Notes: generated by a model not told the origin, from the sequence alone. A DNA stretch of 64,000 nucleotides from Bacillota bacterium (GCA_023390555.1 JAEWCQ010000026.1:1-64000), one strand, 5' to 3'; positions 1 through 9,015 are shown, counted from the stretch's first letter. Translations and numbers: made by a program.

Positions 1-1
1 T

Positions 2-109
2 CGCTGCCAGTATACTGGCAAAGAAGAAGACGTTTTGGAAAAGAACGAGATGGTACGGTTCCGTTATCGTGACATGATGAAACGCTTCGATGGATTTGAA
101 TTCGATTAA
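2..109 (+). CDS. C-terminal end of an unidentified protein (5' truncated by the window)
   Basis: The second frame is open from the first base to a TAA at 107-109 and gives about 35 residues rich in charged and aromatic amino acids, ending in FEFD. A U-tailed hairpin follows 11 bases later, as expected at a gene end. Too little of the protein is visible to name a family. Because a sugar transporter starts 310 bases downstream it could belong to carbohydrate metabolism, but that is only position-based inference. Confidence 0.5.
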   Translation, partial: RCQYTGKEEDVLEKNEMVRFRYRDMMKRFDGFEFD

Positions 110-119
110 GCAGGAGAAC

Positions 120-155
120 AAAGCGCATAGAGAGGAATCTCAAATGCGCTTTTTC
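120..155 (+). terminator. Rho-independent terminator after the truncated first gene
   Basis: AAGCGCAT at 121-128 pairs with ATGCGCTT at 144-151, the loop holds a small GAG/CTC helix, and a T run follows. It separates the first gene from the sugar transporter operon. Confidence 0.75.
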
Positions 156-316
156 TCTATAAAAATGAAAGAAAAAGAGGGCTTCCTGAAGTTTGCAGCT
201 TGGGAGATGCGGATGATAAAAGCTTTACGATTTAAGGATAGAACGCTGGAGTGTACGAAGTACACTTTTGCTCCAGCAGAAAATAAGGAAAGGATACGCT
301 GTATTGCTAAATTTGA

Positions 317-346
317 ATAGCAATTTTTATAAACAACATAGCAATT
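317..346 (+). promoter_or_regulatory. Direct repeats, likely AraC-family operator
   Basis: ATAGCAATT occurs at 317-325 and again at 338-346, exactly 21 bp apart (two helical turns), ending 8 bp before the -35 box of the transporter promoter. Tandem half-sites upstream of -35 are the usual layout for an AraC activator, and an AraC gene lies at 3635-4480. Binding is inferred. Confidence 0.5.
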
Positions 347-353
347 GAGAAAA

Positions 354-382
354 TTGTTACGTGAAAAATGGTGTGATAATAT
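354..382 (+). promoter_or_regulatory. Promoter of the sugar ABC transporter operon
   Basis: TTGTTA at 354-359, 17-bp spacer, TAATAT at 377-382. It is the best sigma-A-like match in the 110-422 spacer and sits about 40 bases before the binding-protein start codon. The rest of that spacer shows no convincing gene. Confidence 0.55.
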
Positions 383-422
383 ACATACATAAGGCACAAG
401 ACAAAAATAGGAGGAAGCAAAA

Positions 423-1775
423 ATGAAAAAGAACGTCTTATGTGTAATGTTAGCTGCCGCACTGGCGATATCCATGACGGCATGTGGGGGAAATGGAAAT
501 AACAGCAGCTCCAAGGATGGACAAAGTGCATCCAATGAAGCGTCGGAAACATCTGACAGCGCGGGTTCCGGAGACGGAGAGAACACCTTAACCGTGTGGG
601 CATGGGATCCCAGCTTCAATATTAATGCAATGAAGAAGGCAGAAGCGATTTATCAGAAGGATCATCCGGATTTTAAACTGAACATCATAGAGACTCCATG
701 GGATGATGTCCAGACAAAAATCACAACAGCGGTGACCTCGGGGCAGTTGGATACACTTCCCGATATTGTGCTGATACAGGACAGTGCGTTTCAGAAGAAT
801 GTGATGAATTATCCGGATGCTTTCGCTGATTTGACAGATACCTCCATTGATTTTTCTCAGTTTGCGGAAGCAAAGGTGGGATATTCTTCCGTGGATGGAA
901 AACACTATGGTGTTCCGTTCGACAATGGTGCAGTCATCGGATGTTACCGAACAGACATTTTAGAGCAGGCGGGCTATACCGTAGATGATTTTACGGATAT
1001 CACTTGGGATGATTATATGGTAAAAGCAAAAGACGTGTTGGAGAAGACGGGAAAACCATTGCTTTCCGGTGTCGGAAATGGAGACTCAGACCTTCTGCTT
1101 TCCATTATGCAATCTGCAGGCGGCAGTCTTTTTGAAGAAGATGGCAGTGTCAATATTGCAAAAAATGAGAAATTGAAGGCTGCGATCGAAGTATACAAAG
1201 AGCTGGTTGATTCAGGGGTGCTCGTAGAAGTAAACGATTGGGATCAATACATATCAAGTCTGAATAATGACACGGTGGGAAGTACGATTGCAGGCTGCTG
1301 GATTATGGGATCCATTCAACAGGCAGAAGATCAGTCTGGAAAATGGGCAATTACCAATATGCCCAAACTAGATGGAGTAGACGGTGCAACGAATTATTCA
1401 AACAGTGGCGGCGCAAGCTGGGCAGTTACTTCAAACTGCAAAAATGTAGAGCTTGCCAGTGACTTTCTTGGAAGTACTTTTGGCGGCAGTGTGGAATTCT
1501 GGGAGCAGGTGCTTCCAAGCGGAGCATTGTCCACCTATCTCCCGGCAGCAAAGAGTGATATCTATGGTGAACCAAGTGAATTCTTTGGAAACGAACCGAT
1601 TTTTGACAAGATTACTGAATATGCAGGAAAAATTCCGGCAAGTACCACAGGCGTATACTATTATGAAGCACGGGATGCGATTGCAACTGCGGTTACGAAT
1701 GTAATAGGAGGAGCCGATATTGACAGCGAATTGCAGACGGCAGAGGATACGGTAAACTTTGCAATGGGCAAATAG
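423..1775 (+). CDS. Sugar ABC transporter substrate-binding lipoprotein
   Basis: Extracellular solute-binding protein of the family that feeds MalF/MalG-type carbohydrate transporters. The N-terminus is a lipoprotein signal peptide: MKKN, a hydrophobic stretch, and the lipobox MTAC with the acylated cysteine at residue 21, followed by a Ser/Asn/Gly-rich linker up to about residue 55. The mature part begins LTVWAWD, typical of this family, and the 450-residue length is normal. Start is supported by AGGAGG 8 bases upstream. It is the first gene of a three-gene operon with two permeases. No ATPase is encoded, so a shared MsmK-like ATPase elsewhere is presumably used. The sugar cannot be told from sequence. 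Confidence 0.93.
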   Translation: MKKNVLCVMLAAALAISMTACGGNGNNSSSKDGQSASNEASETSDSAGSGDGENTLTVWAWDPSFNINAMKKAEAIYQKDHPDFKLNIIETPWDDVQTKITTAVTSGQLDTLPDIVLIQDSAFQKNVMNYPDAFADLTDTSIDFSQFAEAKVGYSSVDGKHYGVPFDNGAVIGCYRTDILEQAGYTVDDFTDITWDDYMVKAKDVLEKTGKPLLSGVGNGDSDLLLSIMQSAGGSLFEEDGSVNIAKNEKLKAAIEVYKELVDSGVLVEVNDWDQYISSLNNDTVGSTIAGCWIMGSIQQAEDQSGKWAITNMPKLDGVDGATNYSNSGGASWAVTSNCKNVELASDFLGSTFGGSVEFWEQVLPSGALSTYLPAAKSDIYGEPSEFFGNEPIFDKITEYAGKIPASTTGVYYYEARDAIATAVTNVIGGADIDSELQTAEDTVNFAMGK

Positions 1776-1787
1776 AACATAGATGCA

Positions 1788-1828
1788 AAAGGTGCGGCTC
1801 GCGGTTTGTGCTTCGTAGCTGCACCTTT
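1788..1828 (+). terminator. Intercistronic hairpin between binding protein and permeases
   Basis: AAAGGTGCGGCT (1788-1799) pairs with AGCTGCACCTTT (1817-1828), one G-U pair, 17-base loop. There is only a short T stretch, so it is more likely an attenuator or a 3' stabiliser that keeps the binding-protein transcript more abundant than the permease part. That role is inferred from similar operons. Confidence 0.6.
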
Positions 1829-1850
1829 GTACTTGAAGGAGACTGTTGAA

Positions 1851-2738
1851 GTGAAAAGAAAAAGAATTACACTGAGCCAAAAACAGAATATCAACGGGTG
1901 GTCGTTTCTGACCCCTGCGGTTCTGCTGATTCTATTTATGAATTTTGTGCCAATGATCCGAAGTCTGATTCTCTCTTTAAAGACAGGAATTGGCGCGGAT
2001 ATGAAATTTGTGGGACTGCATAATTATCTTCGTATTTTCCAGGATGGGGTATTTTTACAGGCATTAAAAAACAATTTCTTTTATCTGATTATTCAGGTAC
2101 CGATTATGCTGGTGCTTGCTCTGATTTTGGCATCCGCATTAAATAAAAAAGACTTAAAATGTAAGGGGATTTTCCGTACGGCAATCTTTCTGCCGTGTGC
2201 CACAACGCTGGTTTCGAGCGCTTTGATTTTCCGATCCCTGTTTGCAGTGGATGGATTTGTAAATACACTCCTCATACAGTTGGGGATTTTAGATACAGGC
2301 TATAACTTTTTAGGGAATGCCATGAGTGCGAAGATGATTATCATTTTCGTGCTGGTCTGGAGATGGACCGGCTATAATATGGTCTTTTATCTTTCCGCAT
2401 TGCAAAATGTTGAGTATTCCATATACGAGGCGGCTAAAATTGACGGAGCATCTTCGCTGCAGACATTCTGGAAAATAACAGTTCCGCTGCTCAAGCCAAC
2501 GATTCTTTTGACAACGATTATGTCAACAAACGGAACGCTGCAGTTATTTGATGAGTCCGTAAACTTAACAAACGGCGGGCCGGCAAATGCCACAATCACA
2601 ATGTCGCATTATATCTATAATGCGTCATTCAAATATGTTCCTAATTTCGGATATGCCGCAGCGATGTCCTATCTGATTCTTATTCTGGTAGCTATTCTGG
2701 CATTTGTACAGTTGAAAGTAGGTGATAAGCGTGATTAG
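1851..2738 (+). CDS. Sugar ABC transporter permease (MalF/UgpA type)
   Basis: Inner-membrane permease with about six membrane segments; the first runs from LTPAVLLILF. The cytoplasmic EAA loop is clear (EAAKIDGASSLQTFW, then VPLLKP) and contacts the ATPase. I chose the GTG at 1851 because AAGGAGA lies 8 bases before it. An upstream ATG at 1806 is in frame but lies inside the intercistronic hairpin and adds an unusual N-terminus. The gene overlaps the next permease by a few bases, as is common for the pair. About 295 residues, normal for the family. Confidence 0.93.
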   Translation: MKRKRITLSQKQNINGWSFLTPAVLLILFMNFVPMIRSLILSLKTGIGADMKFVGLHNYLRIFQDGVFLQALKNNFFYLIIQVPIMLVLALILASALNKKDLKCKGIFRTAIFLPCATTLVSSALIFRSLFAVDGFVNTLLIQLGILDTGYNFLGNAMSAKMIIIFVLVWRWTGYNMVFYLSALQNVEYSIYEAAKIDGASSLQTFWKITVPLLKPTILLTTIMSTNGTLQLFDESVNLTNGGPANATITMSHYIYNASFKYVPNFGYAAAMSYLILILVAILAFVQLKVGDKRD

Positions 2739-3540
2739 AAAAACCAAATCGGCAGGTCTTTATCTTTTCCTCATTCTTATTTCGTTTATTTCCGTTTTCC
2801 CGTTGTGCTGGATGGTAATTGCGGCGACGAATCGCAGTATAGATGTGGTAAAAGGAAGGATATTCCCCGGGGGATATCTGATTGAAAATTTTCGGAAATT
2901 GACGGCGACAAATAATGTGAGCGGGGCATTGATTAATTCTTTTAAGTACGCAATTGTATTGACCCTTGCTGCGCTGGTCATTTGTTCTTTGGCTGGATAT
3001 GGATTTGAAATTTATCATGATAAGGTGAAAGATAAGATTATGAGTATCATTCTGCTTGCAATGATGGTTCCGTTTGCGGCTACGATGATTCCGCTGTATC
3101 AGATGTTTTCAGAGGCAAAGCTGCTTAACAGTACGCTGGGTTTCATCCTCCCGACCATTTCGACACCTTTTTTGATTATGATGTTTCGGCAGAGTGCGAG
3201 GTCATTTCCGCATGATATTATTGAAGCTGCAAGAATTGATGGGTTAAGTGAAATCAGCATCTTTTTCCGCATGTTTATACCCACGATGCGTTCGACCTAT
3301 GCAGCGGCGATGACTATTACATTTATGAGCGCATGGAACAGTTACTTGTGGCCCAAGGTCATTATGACGAATGATACTACAATGACAATGCCGATGCTGA
3401 TTGCAAATCTGACATCCGGCTATTCAACGGATTATGGAATGCTGATGCTTGGAGTATGTATTTGTACGATACCAACGGTAATCATATTTTTCCTGCTGCA
3501 AAAGAGCTTTGCAGAAGGAATCACTGGAGCAGTGAAGTAG
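2731..3540 (+). CDS. Sugar ABC transporter permease (MalG/UgpE type)
   Basis: Second permease of the transporter, about 269 residues with six predicted membrane segments. The EAA loop reads EAARIDGLSEISIFF followed by IPTMR. It begins inside the end of the upstream permease gene. GTG 2731 is preferred because AGGTGA is 5 bases upstream; GTG 2722 is an alternative that adds three residues. Together with the MalF-type partner it forms the translocation pore for the sugar delivered by the lipoprotein at 423-1775. Confidence 0.92.
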   Translation: MIRKTKSAGLYLFLILISFISVFPLCWMVIAATNRSIDVVKGRIFPGGYLIENFRKLTATNNVSGALINSFKYAIVLTLAALVICSLAGYGFEIYHDKVKDKIMSIILLAMMVPFAATMIPLYQMFSEAKLLNSTLGFILPTISTPFLIMMFRQSARSFPHDIIEAARIDGLSEISIFFRMFIPTMRSTYAAAMTITFMSAWNSYLWPKVIMTNDTTMTMPMLIANLTSGYSTDYGMLMLGVCICTIPTVIIFFLLQKSFAEGITGAVK

Positions 3541-3634
3541 GGAAACGCAGAAGTATTATAAGGATAGGATTAAAAAAAGAAGTCTTGCGGCAGGAAGGAA
3601 AACCTCCTGAAACAGGACCTCTTTTTCGTTGGTA

Positions 3635-4480
3635 TCAATCAATTTTTTGACGATACGCAGCTGGTGTCATACCGACATTTTTCTTAAATGAAGTGCAAAA
3701 AACACTTTCACATGAAAAACCGGTGCTGAAACAGATATCCTTTATGGAAATACGGGTATTTTTCAATAAATATTTGGCACTGCTGATTCTGGTATTGATC
3801 AGATATTCATGCGGAGTGAATCCCGTCTCCTTTTTGAAAATACGAATAAAATGATAGGGGCTTAACATTGCCCTGGCTGCCAGGGAGTTTATCGTCAGAT
3901 CTTCTACAAAATGCTCATTGATATAGGTAATGGTATCTTCGATCACGTTGATATGGCTTTGCGTATTTGTATCAATTGGCATATAAAGAAGCATGGACGT
4001 CAGAATATCGGACAGGTATTTCGATAGGAGAGCTTCTTTTATGGATTCATTATCTGCAAATGTATGGTAAATTGTCTGCATTTTACCTATGATGGAGTTC
4101 GGGTCATGCATAGAAAAAATATTCCCCATATGTGAGGTGACTAAATTGTAATATGCTCTTGCCATCGGACCATCAAAATGGCACCAGATACATTCCCATC
4201 CGGTTGAGGTCCGGTATCCATGCGGTCTATAACAATCCAATAAAACAAAATGATTGGAAACGACCGTTTCCGTGCGGTCTTCAAAATTGACAGATAACTC
4301 TCCGGACTGGATATACATGAGAAGAAAGCTGTCATAAGAGTTTCGATATTGATGATATCCGGCCTCATATATAAAATGACCGGTGCTGATGGGATAAAAA
4401 AATGTGCTTCTGGCAGTAAGACTCGGAGAATAGATGTAATATTCAGAAAGTGTGGAAATATGTGGTTCGCAAGATTTCAA
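3635..4480 (-). CDS. AraC-family transcriptional regulator
   Basis: 281 residues: an N-terminal cupin-like sensing domain (about residues 20-150) and a C-terminal double helix-turn-helix DNA-binding domain (about 180-281). The latter has the conserved second-helix block (ISIKDICFSTGF) and a C-terminal GMTPAAYR. It lies downstream of and opposite to the sugar transporter. The natural inference is that it senses the transported sugar or a derivative and activates the operon through the 21-bp-spaced repeats at 317-346. No other obvious target is present in the window. Confidence 0.9.
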   Translation of the reverse strand: MKSCEPHISTLSEYYIYSPSLTARSTFFYPISTGHFIYEAGYHQYRNSYDSFLLMYIQSGELSVNFEDRTETVVSNHFVLLDCYRPHGYRTSTGWECIWCHFDGPMARAYYNLVTSHMGNIFSMHDPNSIIGKMQTIYHTFADNESIKEALLSKYLSDILTSMLLYMPIDTNTQSHINVIEDTITYINEHFVEDLTINSLAARAMLSPYHFIRIFKKETGFTPHEYLINTRISSAKYLLKNTRISIKDICFSTGFSCESVFCTSFKKNVGMTPAAYRQKID

Positions 4481-4634
4481 AATAACACCTCCGTAATTTT
4501 CAAAACATATAATATATTATAACGGGGAAAAAGGAAATAGCAAGAGCAATTTTGATAAATTAAGAGCAGATATGAGATCTAAAAGAGTGGAATTACAATA
4601 CGGACAATTTCAGTGTGGGTCTTCCTGAATTTGT

Positions 4635-4671
4635 CGTGCAGAGTTACTGGATAAACAGGAAACTCTGCACG
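4635..4671. repeat. Inverted repeat downstream of the flavin-reductase-like gene
   Basis: CGTGCAGAGTT (4635-4645) and AACTCTGCACG (4661-4671) form a perfect 11-bp stem with a 15-base loop. No strong T run follows on either strand, so termination is possible but not certain. It lies 37 bases past the stop of the minus-strand gene. Confidence 0.5.
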
Positions 4672-4707
4672 GCAGGATAACAACCCATTGAAACTGCTGG
4701 TTAAGCT

Positions 4708-5208
4708 TTAGTCTTTTACTAGCACTTTTTCAATTTTAGCGATGTACATCGTGTGGTAATCCTTTTCCGGATAAAACTCTTCGTCCAGACCGGCTTCCTG
4801 AAAATAATCCGGGGAGAACGGCTGTGCATAGAGCTTTTTGCATACAAATACCAGTCGGCCTTCTCCGAAATATGGAGTTTCGCCTTCGTATGCAACCGTT
4901 AAGTTTGATTTCGCGATTTTATCTTCCTCTCTGCCTGAAACGGTTCCAAGATATCCAAGTGTTTTACGGTAGGAATTATCCAGAACAGTCAGAGAAAAAG
5001 ATTCCGAACTGTCTACAAATTCTTTGGTAAAACGGTGAGAACGGATCACCACGATCGCAACTTTCTGATCCCACATAATACCCATTCCGCCCCAGGAGGC
5101 AGTCATTGTATTCACTTTGTTATCTTTTTTGGCTGTAATCAGCATCCAGTCTTTTCCTATTAGTTGAAACGTATTCTCTGTAAGTACTTCCGGATTTACT
5201 TCTTTCAT
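4708..5208 (-). CDS. Flavin-reductase-like (FMN-binding split barrel) protein
   Basis: 166 residues resembling the DIM6/NTAB flavin reductase domain. The early segment LITAKKDNKVNTMTASWGG is the characteristic FMN phosphate-binding region, followed by the VVIRSHRFT and FSLTVLD strands. Such proteins bind FMN and act as NAD(P)H-dependent flavin reductases or nitro/quinone reductases; the substrate is unknown. ATG 5208 is chosen because GAAAGGTG precedes it by about 8 bases; an in-frame GTG four codons upstream overlaps the RBS. It is divergent from an HxlR regulator, an arrangement typical for redox- or electrophile-induced flavoproteins. Confidence 0.85.
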   Translation of the reverse strand: MKEVNPEVLTENTFQLIGKDWMLITAKKDNKVNTMTASWGGMGIMWDQKVAIVVIRSHRFTKEFVDSSESFSLTVLDNSYRKTLGYLGTVSGREEDKIAKSNLTVAYEGETPYFGEGRLVFVCKKLYAQPFSPDYFQEAGLDEEFYPEKDYHTMYIAKIEKVLVKD

Positions 5209-5262
5209 ATCGATACACACCTTTCTTTTTTTCCTGTATTTCAGGCTTGCCGTGACAGATAC

Positions 5263-5338
5263 TTTACAAACCCGATGGCAATAGTATAATATGAATAAAT
5301 GTCAGGTTAAAGTATGCACTAAAATGTAAGATACTATC
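5263..5338 (+). promoter_or_regulatory. hxlR-type promoter and conserved control element
   Basis: TTTACA (5263-5268), 16-bp spacer, TATAAT (5285-5290) reads toward the HxlR gene. Downstream, GCACTA-N10-TACTATC at 5316-5338 recurs with the same spacing at 20045-20067, in front of a dead HxlR paralogue. A preserved motif at both loci suggests the HxlR binding site; this is inferred from the comparison within the window. Confidence 0.5.
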
Positions 5339-5353
5339 CAAAAGGAGAGTACT

Positions 5354-5704
5354 ATGGACAAGTCAGTAAAAGTAGACGACAGACCAATTGAATACACATT
5401 ATCCATCATTGGAGGAAAATGGAAGATTATCATTATGTTCTGGCTTTGGAAGAGCGGAACACTTCGTTACGGAGAACTGAAGAAATCCATCCGTAACATT
5501 ACACATAAAATGTTGAGCAGTCAGTTAAAAGAGCTGGAAAACAGTGAGGTTATATTGCGGAAGGAATATCCGCAGGTTCCGCCAAAAGTGGAATATTCTC
5601 TGACGGAAAAGGGGATTTCCCTCATGCCGATCCTTTCGGAAATGTGTAATTGGGGGAAAATCAATCTTGGGTACGATCTGGAAGCTCCGGAGCAGGAAGG
5701 ATAA
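5354..5704 (+). CDS. HxlR-family winged-helix transcriptional regulator
   Basis: 116 residues with the HxlR/DUF24 signature: an N-terminal IGGKWK motif, the recognition helix in ITHKMLSSQLKELE, and the beta-wing segment PKVEYSLTEKG. These dimeric regulators often sense aldehydes, quinones or other electrophiles through thiols and control an adjacent flavoenzyme. Here the divergent flavin-reductase-like gene is the obvious target. AAAGGAGAG lies just upstream of the ATG. A related but inactivated copy sits at 20085-20391. Confidence 0.92.
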   Translation: MDKSVKVDDRPIEYTLSIIGGKWKIIIMFWLWKSGTLRYGELKKSIRNITHKMLSSQLKELENSEVILRKEYPQVPPKVEYSLTEKGISLMPILSEMCNWGKINLGYDLEAPEQEG

Positions 5705-5739
5705 CAGGAGAGATTACATTTTAAACTGAGAGGTGTCAT

Positions 5740-6417
5740 ATGAATTACAAAATTGTTCCGATAGACAATTATTATAGGAAAGGTGTTTTTCATCATTTTA
5801 CCGAAGATTGTAAATGTTCCACATGCATGACATCCAAAATAGATGTTTCCGCGCTCTACGCTTATTCGAAGAAGACGAATACCAAGTTTTATATTAATTT
5901 TTTATACTTACTCACAAAGGTCATAAATTCCAGAGAGGATTATCGCATGGCCTATCTTTATGAAACCCGGCAGCTGATTGTATATGACAAAGTAAATCCC
6001 ACACAATATATTTTTCATGAGGATACCGAAACATGCACTCCCGTTTATACCGAATATTTTGCTGAATATAAGAAGTTTTATGATGCTTGTGAACGGGACA
6101 TGGAAAGAGGCAGGCAGATGCAGGAGTATGGTTTGGACAGTGAGAATCATCCAAACTGGTTTGATGCATCTTATATTTCCTGGCTGAATTATGATGCATT
6201 GCATATCGAATTACCGGATGGGTATCTGTACTTTCTGCCAATTGTCAATTGGGGAAGATTTCAGGAGGAAAATGGAAAACAGATGATGCCCGTAACCGTA
6301 CGGCTAAATCATGCGGTAGCGGATGGATATCTGGTGGCAAAAGTGTTCTTACTACTGAAGGATGCCATCGATGACTTTGTAAATGACGGAAGAAATGGTT
6401 TTTCTATCAGCAATTGA
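5740..6417 (+). CDS. Chloramphenicol-acetyltransferase-like (CAT family) protein
   Basis: 225 residues, the length of classical type A CAT enzymes (about 215). The catalytic histidine motif near the C-terminus is present as NHAVADGYL (classical HHAVCDG), and the N-terminal segment and the INFLYLLTKVIN helix fit the fold. The first motif histidine is replaced by Asn, while the second, catalytic one is kept. Many gut Firmicutes carry such chromosomal homologues, which may be acetyltransferases for other substrates, so resistance should not be assumed. It follows hxlR by 35 bases on the same strand and could be cotranscribed. Confidence 0.85.
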   Translation: MNYKIVPIDNYYRKGVFHHFTEDCKCSTCMTSKIDVSALYAYSKKTNTKFYINFLYLLTKVINSREDYRMAYLYETRQLIVYDKVNPTQYIFHEDTETCTPVYTEYFAEYKKFYDACERDMERGRQMQEYGLDSENHPNWFDASYISWLNYDALHIELPDGYLYFLPIVNWGRFQEENGKQMMPVTVRLNHAVADGYLVAKVFLLLKDAIDDFVNDGRNGFSISN

Positions 6418-6543
6418 ATGAATCCCATTGGATAAGAACGGAACAGCGAAACTATGTTCGAAAAATACGGGGAAAGAATTGACACCTATTGTAGAAAATG
6501 TTAGGGTAATAATACAGAAAACAATAGAAAAAGAGGTAGATTC

Positions 6544-8796
6544 ATGACATCCTATGAGACGATGAACGACATGCAGCAGGAAGCTGTTTTCCATACGGAC
6601 GGACCGCTTCTGATCCTTGCAGGGGCCGGTTCCGGCAAGACAAGAGTCCTGACGCACAGAACGGCCTATCTGATCGAAGAAAAAGGTGTGAATCCTTATA
6701 ATATAATGGCAATTACTTTCACGAATAAGGCAGCGGGAGAGATGCGGGAACGAATTGATGCGATGGTTGGATATGGCGCAGAAAGCATCTGGGTATCCAC
6801 GTTTCATTCTACCTGTGTACGTATTCTGAGAAGACATATAGACCGGATTGGTTTTGATACCAACTTTACGATTTATGATGGGGATGATCAGAAGACACTC
6901 ATGAAAGATATCTGCAAACGTTTGGAGATTGATACGAAGATCTATAAGGAGAAGACGTTTTTGAATGCGATCTCTTCTGCCAAGGACGAGCTGATCAGTC
7001 CGGAAGCGTTCACGCTTCAGGCACAGGGGGATTATGCCAGAGTAAAGCAGGCGCAGGTTTACCGGGAGTACCAGGATAACCTGCGGAAAAACAATGCATT
7101 GGATTTTGATGATCTGATCATGAAAACCGTAGAGCTGTTTCAGACTGCGGAAGAAGTGCTGGACTATTATCAGGAGCGGTTCCGCTATATTATGGTGGAC
7201 GAGTATCAGGATACGAATACGGCACAGTTCCAGCTGATTAAGCTGCTTGCGGGAAAATACAAAAATTTATGTGTGGTGGGTGACGACGACCAGTCGATCT
7301 ACAAGTTCCGTGGTGCCAATATTTATAATATCCTGAATTTTGAAAAAGAATTTCCGCTGGCAAAGACCATTAAGCTGGAACAGAATTACCGTTCGACACA
7401 GAACATTCTGAATGCGGCGAATGGCGTGATTGCGAACAATCAGGGAAGAAAGCGGAAAGTGCTTTGGACAGACAACGATGAGGGAGAAAAAATTGCGTTT
7501 CATAGCTTTGAAACCGGATATGATGAAGCAGACTATGTGGCGCGTGATGTTGTTTCCAAAGTCAGGGAAGGTACCTATCAATATAAAGACTGTGCGGTGC
7601 TCTACCGGACAAATGCGCAGTCTCGGCTATTTGAGGAAAAATTTGTGAATTCCAATATCCCGTATAAGATTGTAGGAGGCGTAAATTTCTATGCCAGAAG
7701 AGAAATCAAGGATCTGCTGGCCTATTTAAAAACCATTGACAATGCAAGAGATGATCTGGCTGTGCGCAGAATCATCAATGTACCGAAAAGAGGCATCGGT
7801 GCCACGACCTTAAATCGGGTGCAGGACTACGCGCTGCAGGAGGGCATGAGTTTCTATACGGCATTAAAGCTGGCAGATGATATTCCGACACTTGGAAAAA
7901 GTGCCGTGAAGATCAGACCGTTTGTGACTTTGATTCAGACGATGCGGAGCAAACTCGAATATATCGGAATCTCGGAATTGCTAAAAGAGATTATTGAAGA
8001 GACCGGTTATGTGGAGCAGCTGGAAGCAGAGAATTCGGAGGATGCGGAACAGAGAATCCAGAATATCGACGAATTGATTACAAAAGCGGTCGCCTATGAG
8101 GAAGAACAGGAACGGGAGGAGCCGCCGACACTCAGCGGTTTTTTGGAGGAAATTGCGTTGGTAGCAGATATTGATTCCGTAGATGAGAATCAGGATTATG
8201 TCGTGCTGATGACCTTACATAGTGCAAAGGGACTTGAATTTCCGCAGGTTTATCTGGCCGGGATGGAGGATGGACTTTTTCCGAGTTATATGTCGATCTG
8301 CTCCGATAATTCCAATGCTGAGATCGAAGAGGAAAGAAGACTTTGCTATGTGGGAATTACCAGAGCAAAAGAGCAGCTTTCCATCAGTTGTGCGAGACAA
8401 CGTATGATTCGGGGAGAGACGCAGTATAATAAAGTATCACGATTTGTAAAGGAGATTCCGCAGGAACTTTTGGCGGGAGAGATTCGAAAAGAACGGGAGC
8501 CGGAGATTTATAAACCTTCCATGAGCCAGATTGCCAAAACAGCATTCCGTGCAAAACCGATGGCTATGGCAGCAACGGGTGCACAGGGAGCATATCAGGC
8601 AAAAAATTTTGCGGGAAATGCATTGAATCAGCCACTTACCTATCAGGTCGGCGATACCGTAAAACATCTGAAATTCGGGGAAGGTACGGTACGCCAGATC
8701 GTTGAAGGCGGACGCGATTATGAAGTTACGGTGGAATTTAAAGTAGCAGGTGTAAAAAAAATGTTTGCATCTTTTGCGAAATTGCAAAAGATATAA
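6544..8796 (+). CDS. pcrA: ATP-dependent DNA helicase PcrA/UvrD type
   Basis: 750-residue superfamily 1A 3'-5' helicase for repair and plasmid/rolling-circle replication. Visible motifs in order: Q-motif and Walker A (GAGSGKT, about residues 28-34), Ia (AITFTNKAAGEM), Walker B/II (VDEYQDTN), III (GDDDQSIYKFRGA), IV (QNYRST), V (TLHSAKGLEF) and VI (CYVGITRAK). The C-terminal tail carries the Tudor-like segment beginning VGDTVKHLKFGEGTV, which in PcrA contacts RNA polymerase. Full length for the family, with AGAGGT before the ATG. Single gene with its own spacer on both sides. Confidence 0.96.
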   Translation: MTSYETMNDMQQEAVFHTDGPLLILAGAGSGKTRVLTHRTAYLIEEKGVNPYNIMAITFTNKAAGEMRERIDAMVGYGAESIWVSTFHSTCVRILRRHIDRIGFDTNFTIYDGDDQKTLMKDICKRLEIDTKIYKEKTFLNAISSAKDELISPEAFTLQAQGDYARVKQAQVYREYQDNLRKNNALDFDDLIMKTVELFQTAEEVLDYYQERFRYIMVDEYQDTNTAQFQLIKLLAGKYKNLCVVGDDDQSIYKFRGANIYNILNFEKEFPLAKTIKLEQNYRSTQNILNAANGVIANNQGRKRKVLWTDNDEGEKIAFHSFETGYDEADYVARDVVSKVREGTYQYKDCAVLYRTNAQSRLFEEKFVNSNIPYKIVGGVNFYARREIKDLLAYLKTIDNARDDLAVRRIINVPKRGIGATTLNRVQDYALQEGMSFYTALKLADDIPTLGKSAVKIRPFVTLIQTMRSKLEYIGISELLKEIIEETGYVEQLEAENSEDAEQRIQNIDELITKAVAYEEEQEREEPPTLSGFLEEIALVADIDSVDENQDYVVLMTLHSAKGLEFPQVYLAGMEDGLFPSYMSICSDNSNAEIEEERRLCYVGITRAKEQLSISCARQRMIRGETQYNKVSRFVKEIPQELLAGEIRKEREPEIYKPSMSQIAKTAFRAKPMAMAATGAQGAYQAKNFAGNALNQPLTYQVGDTVKHLKFGEGTVRQIVEGGRDYEVTVEFKVAGVKKMFASFAKLQKI

Positions 8797-8840
8797 AAAT
8801 TTTATGAAATTGTAATTTTTCATAGTAGAAACGGACAGAA

Positions 8841-8851
8841 TATGGTATAAT
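8841..8851 (+). promoter_or_regulatory. Possible extended -10 promoter for the small acidic membrane protein
   Basis: TATGGTATAAT at 8841-8851 is an extended -10 element; no good -35 is seen. It lies in the 8797-9015 spacer, about 165 bases before the next start codon. That spacer shows no gene. Confidence 0.35.
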
Positions 8852-9015
8852 ATCCGCAAAGAAAAAGAGGGAAACTCTGTAAAGTGGATAGGGAAAGTAA
8901 AGTTTCCGAGTTTATTGAATTTGCGTACAGGAAAGAACTTTTGTTTATTATTGAGAATATGAGGTAATGCAGAATGAAAAAAATGTGTTGCAATTGGAAA
9001 AAGGAGTGGGATGGC

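Noticed and set aside
90..320. 76-codon open frame after the truncated first gene
   Set aside because: It runs through the terminator at 120-155, has no RBS and no protein-like pattern.
3591..3630. Terminator after the MalG-type permease
   Set aside because: A CAGG-A-AGG/CCTCCTG pairing needs a bulge and lacks a proper T run, so it was not listed.
5740..6417. Chloramphenicol resistance determinant
   Set aside because: The catalytic motif is present but altered (NHAVADG) and chromosomal CAT-like proteins often have other roles; resistance is not claimed.
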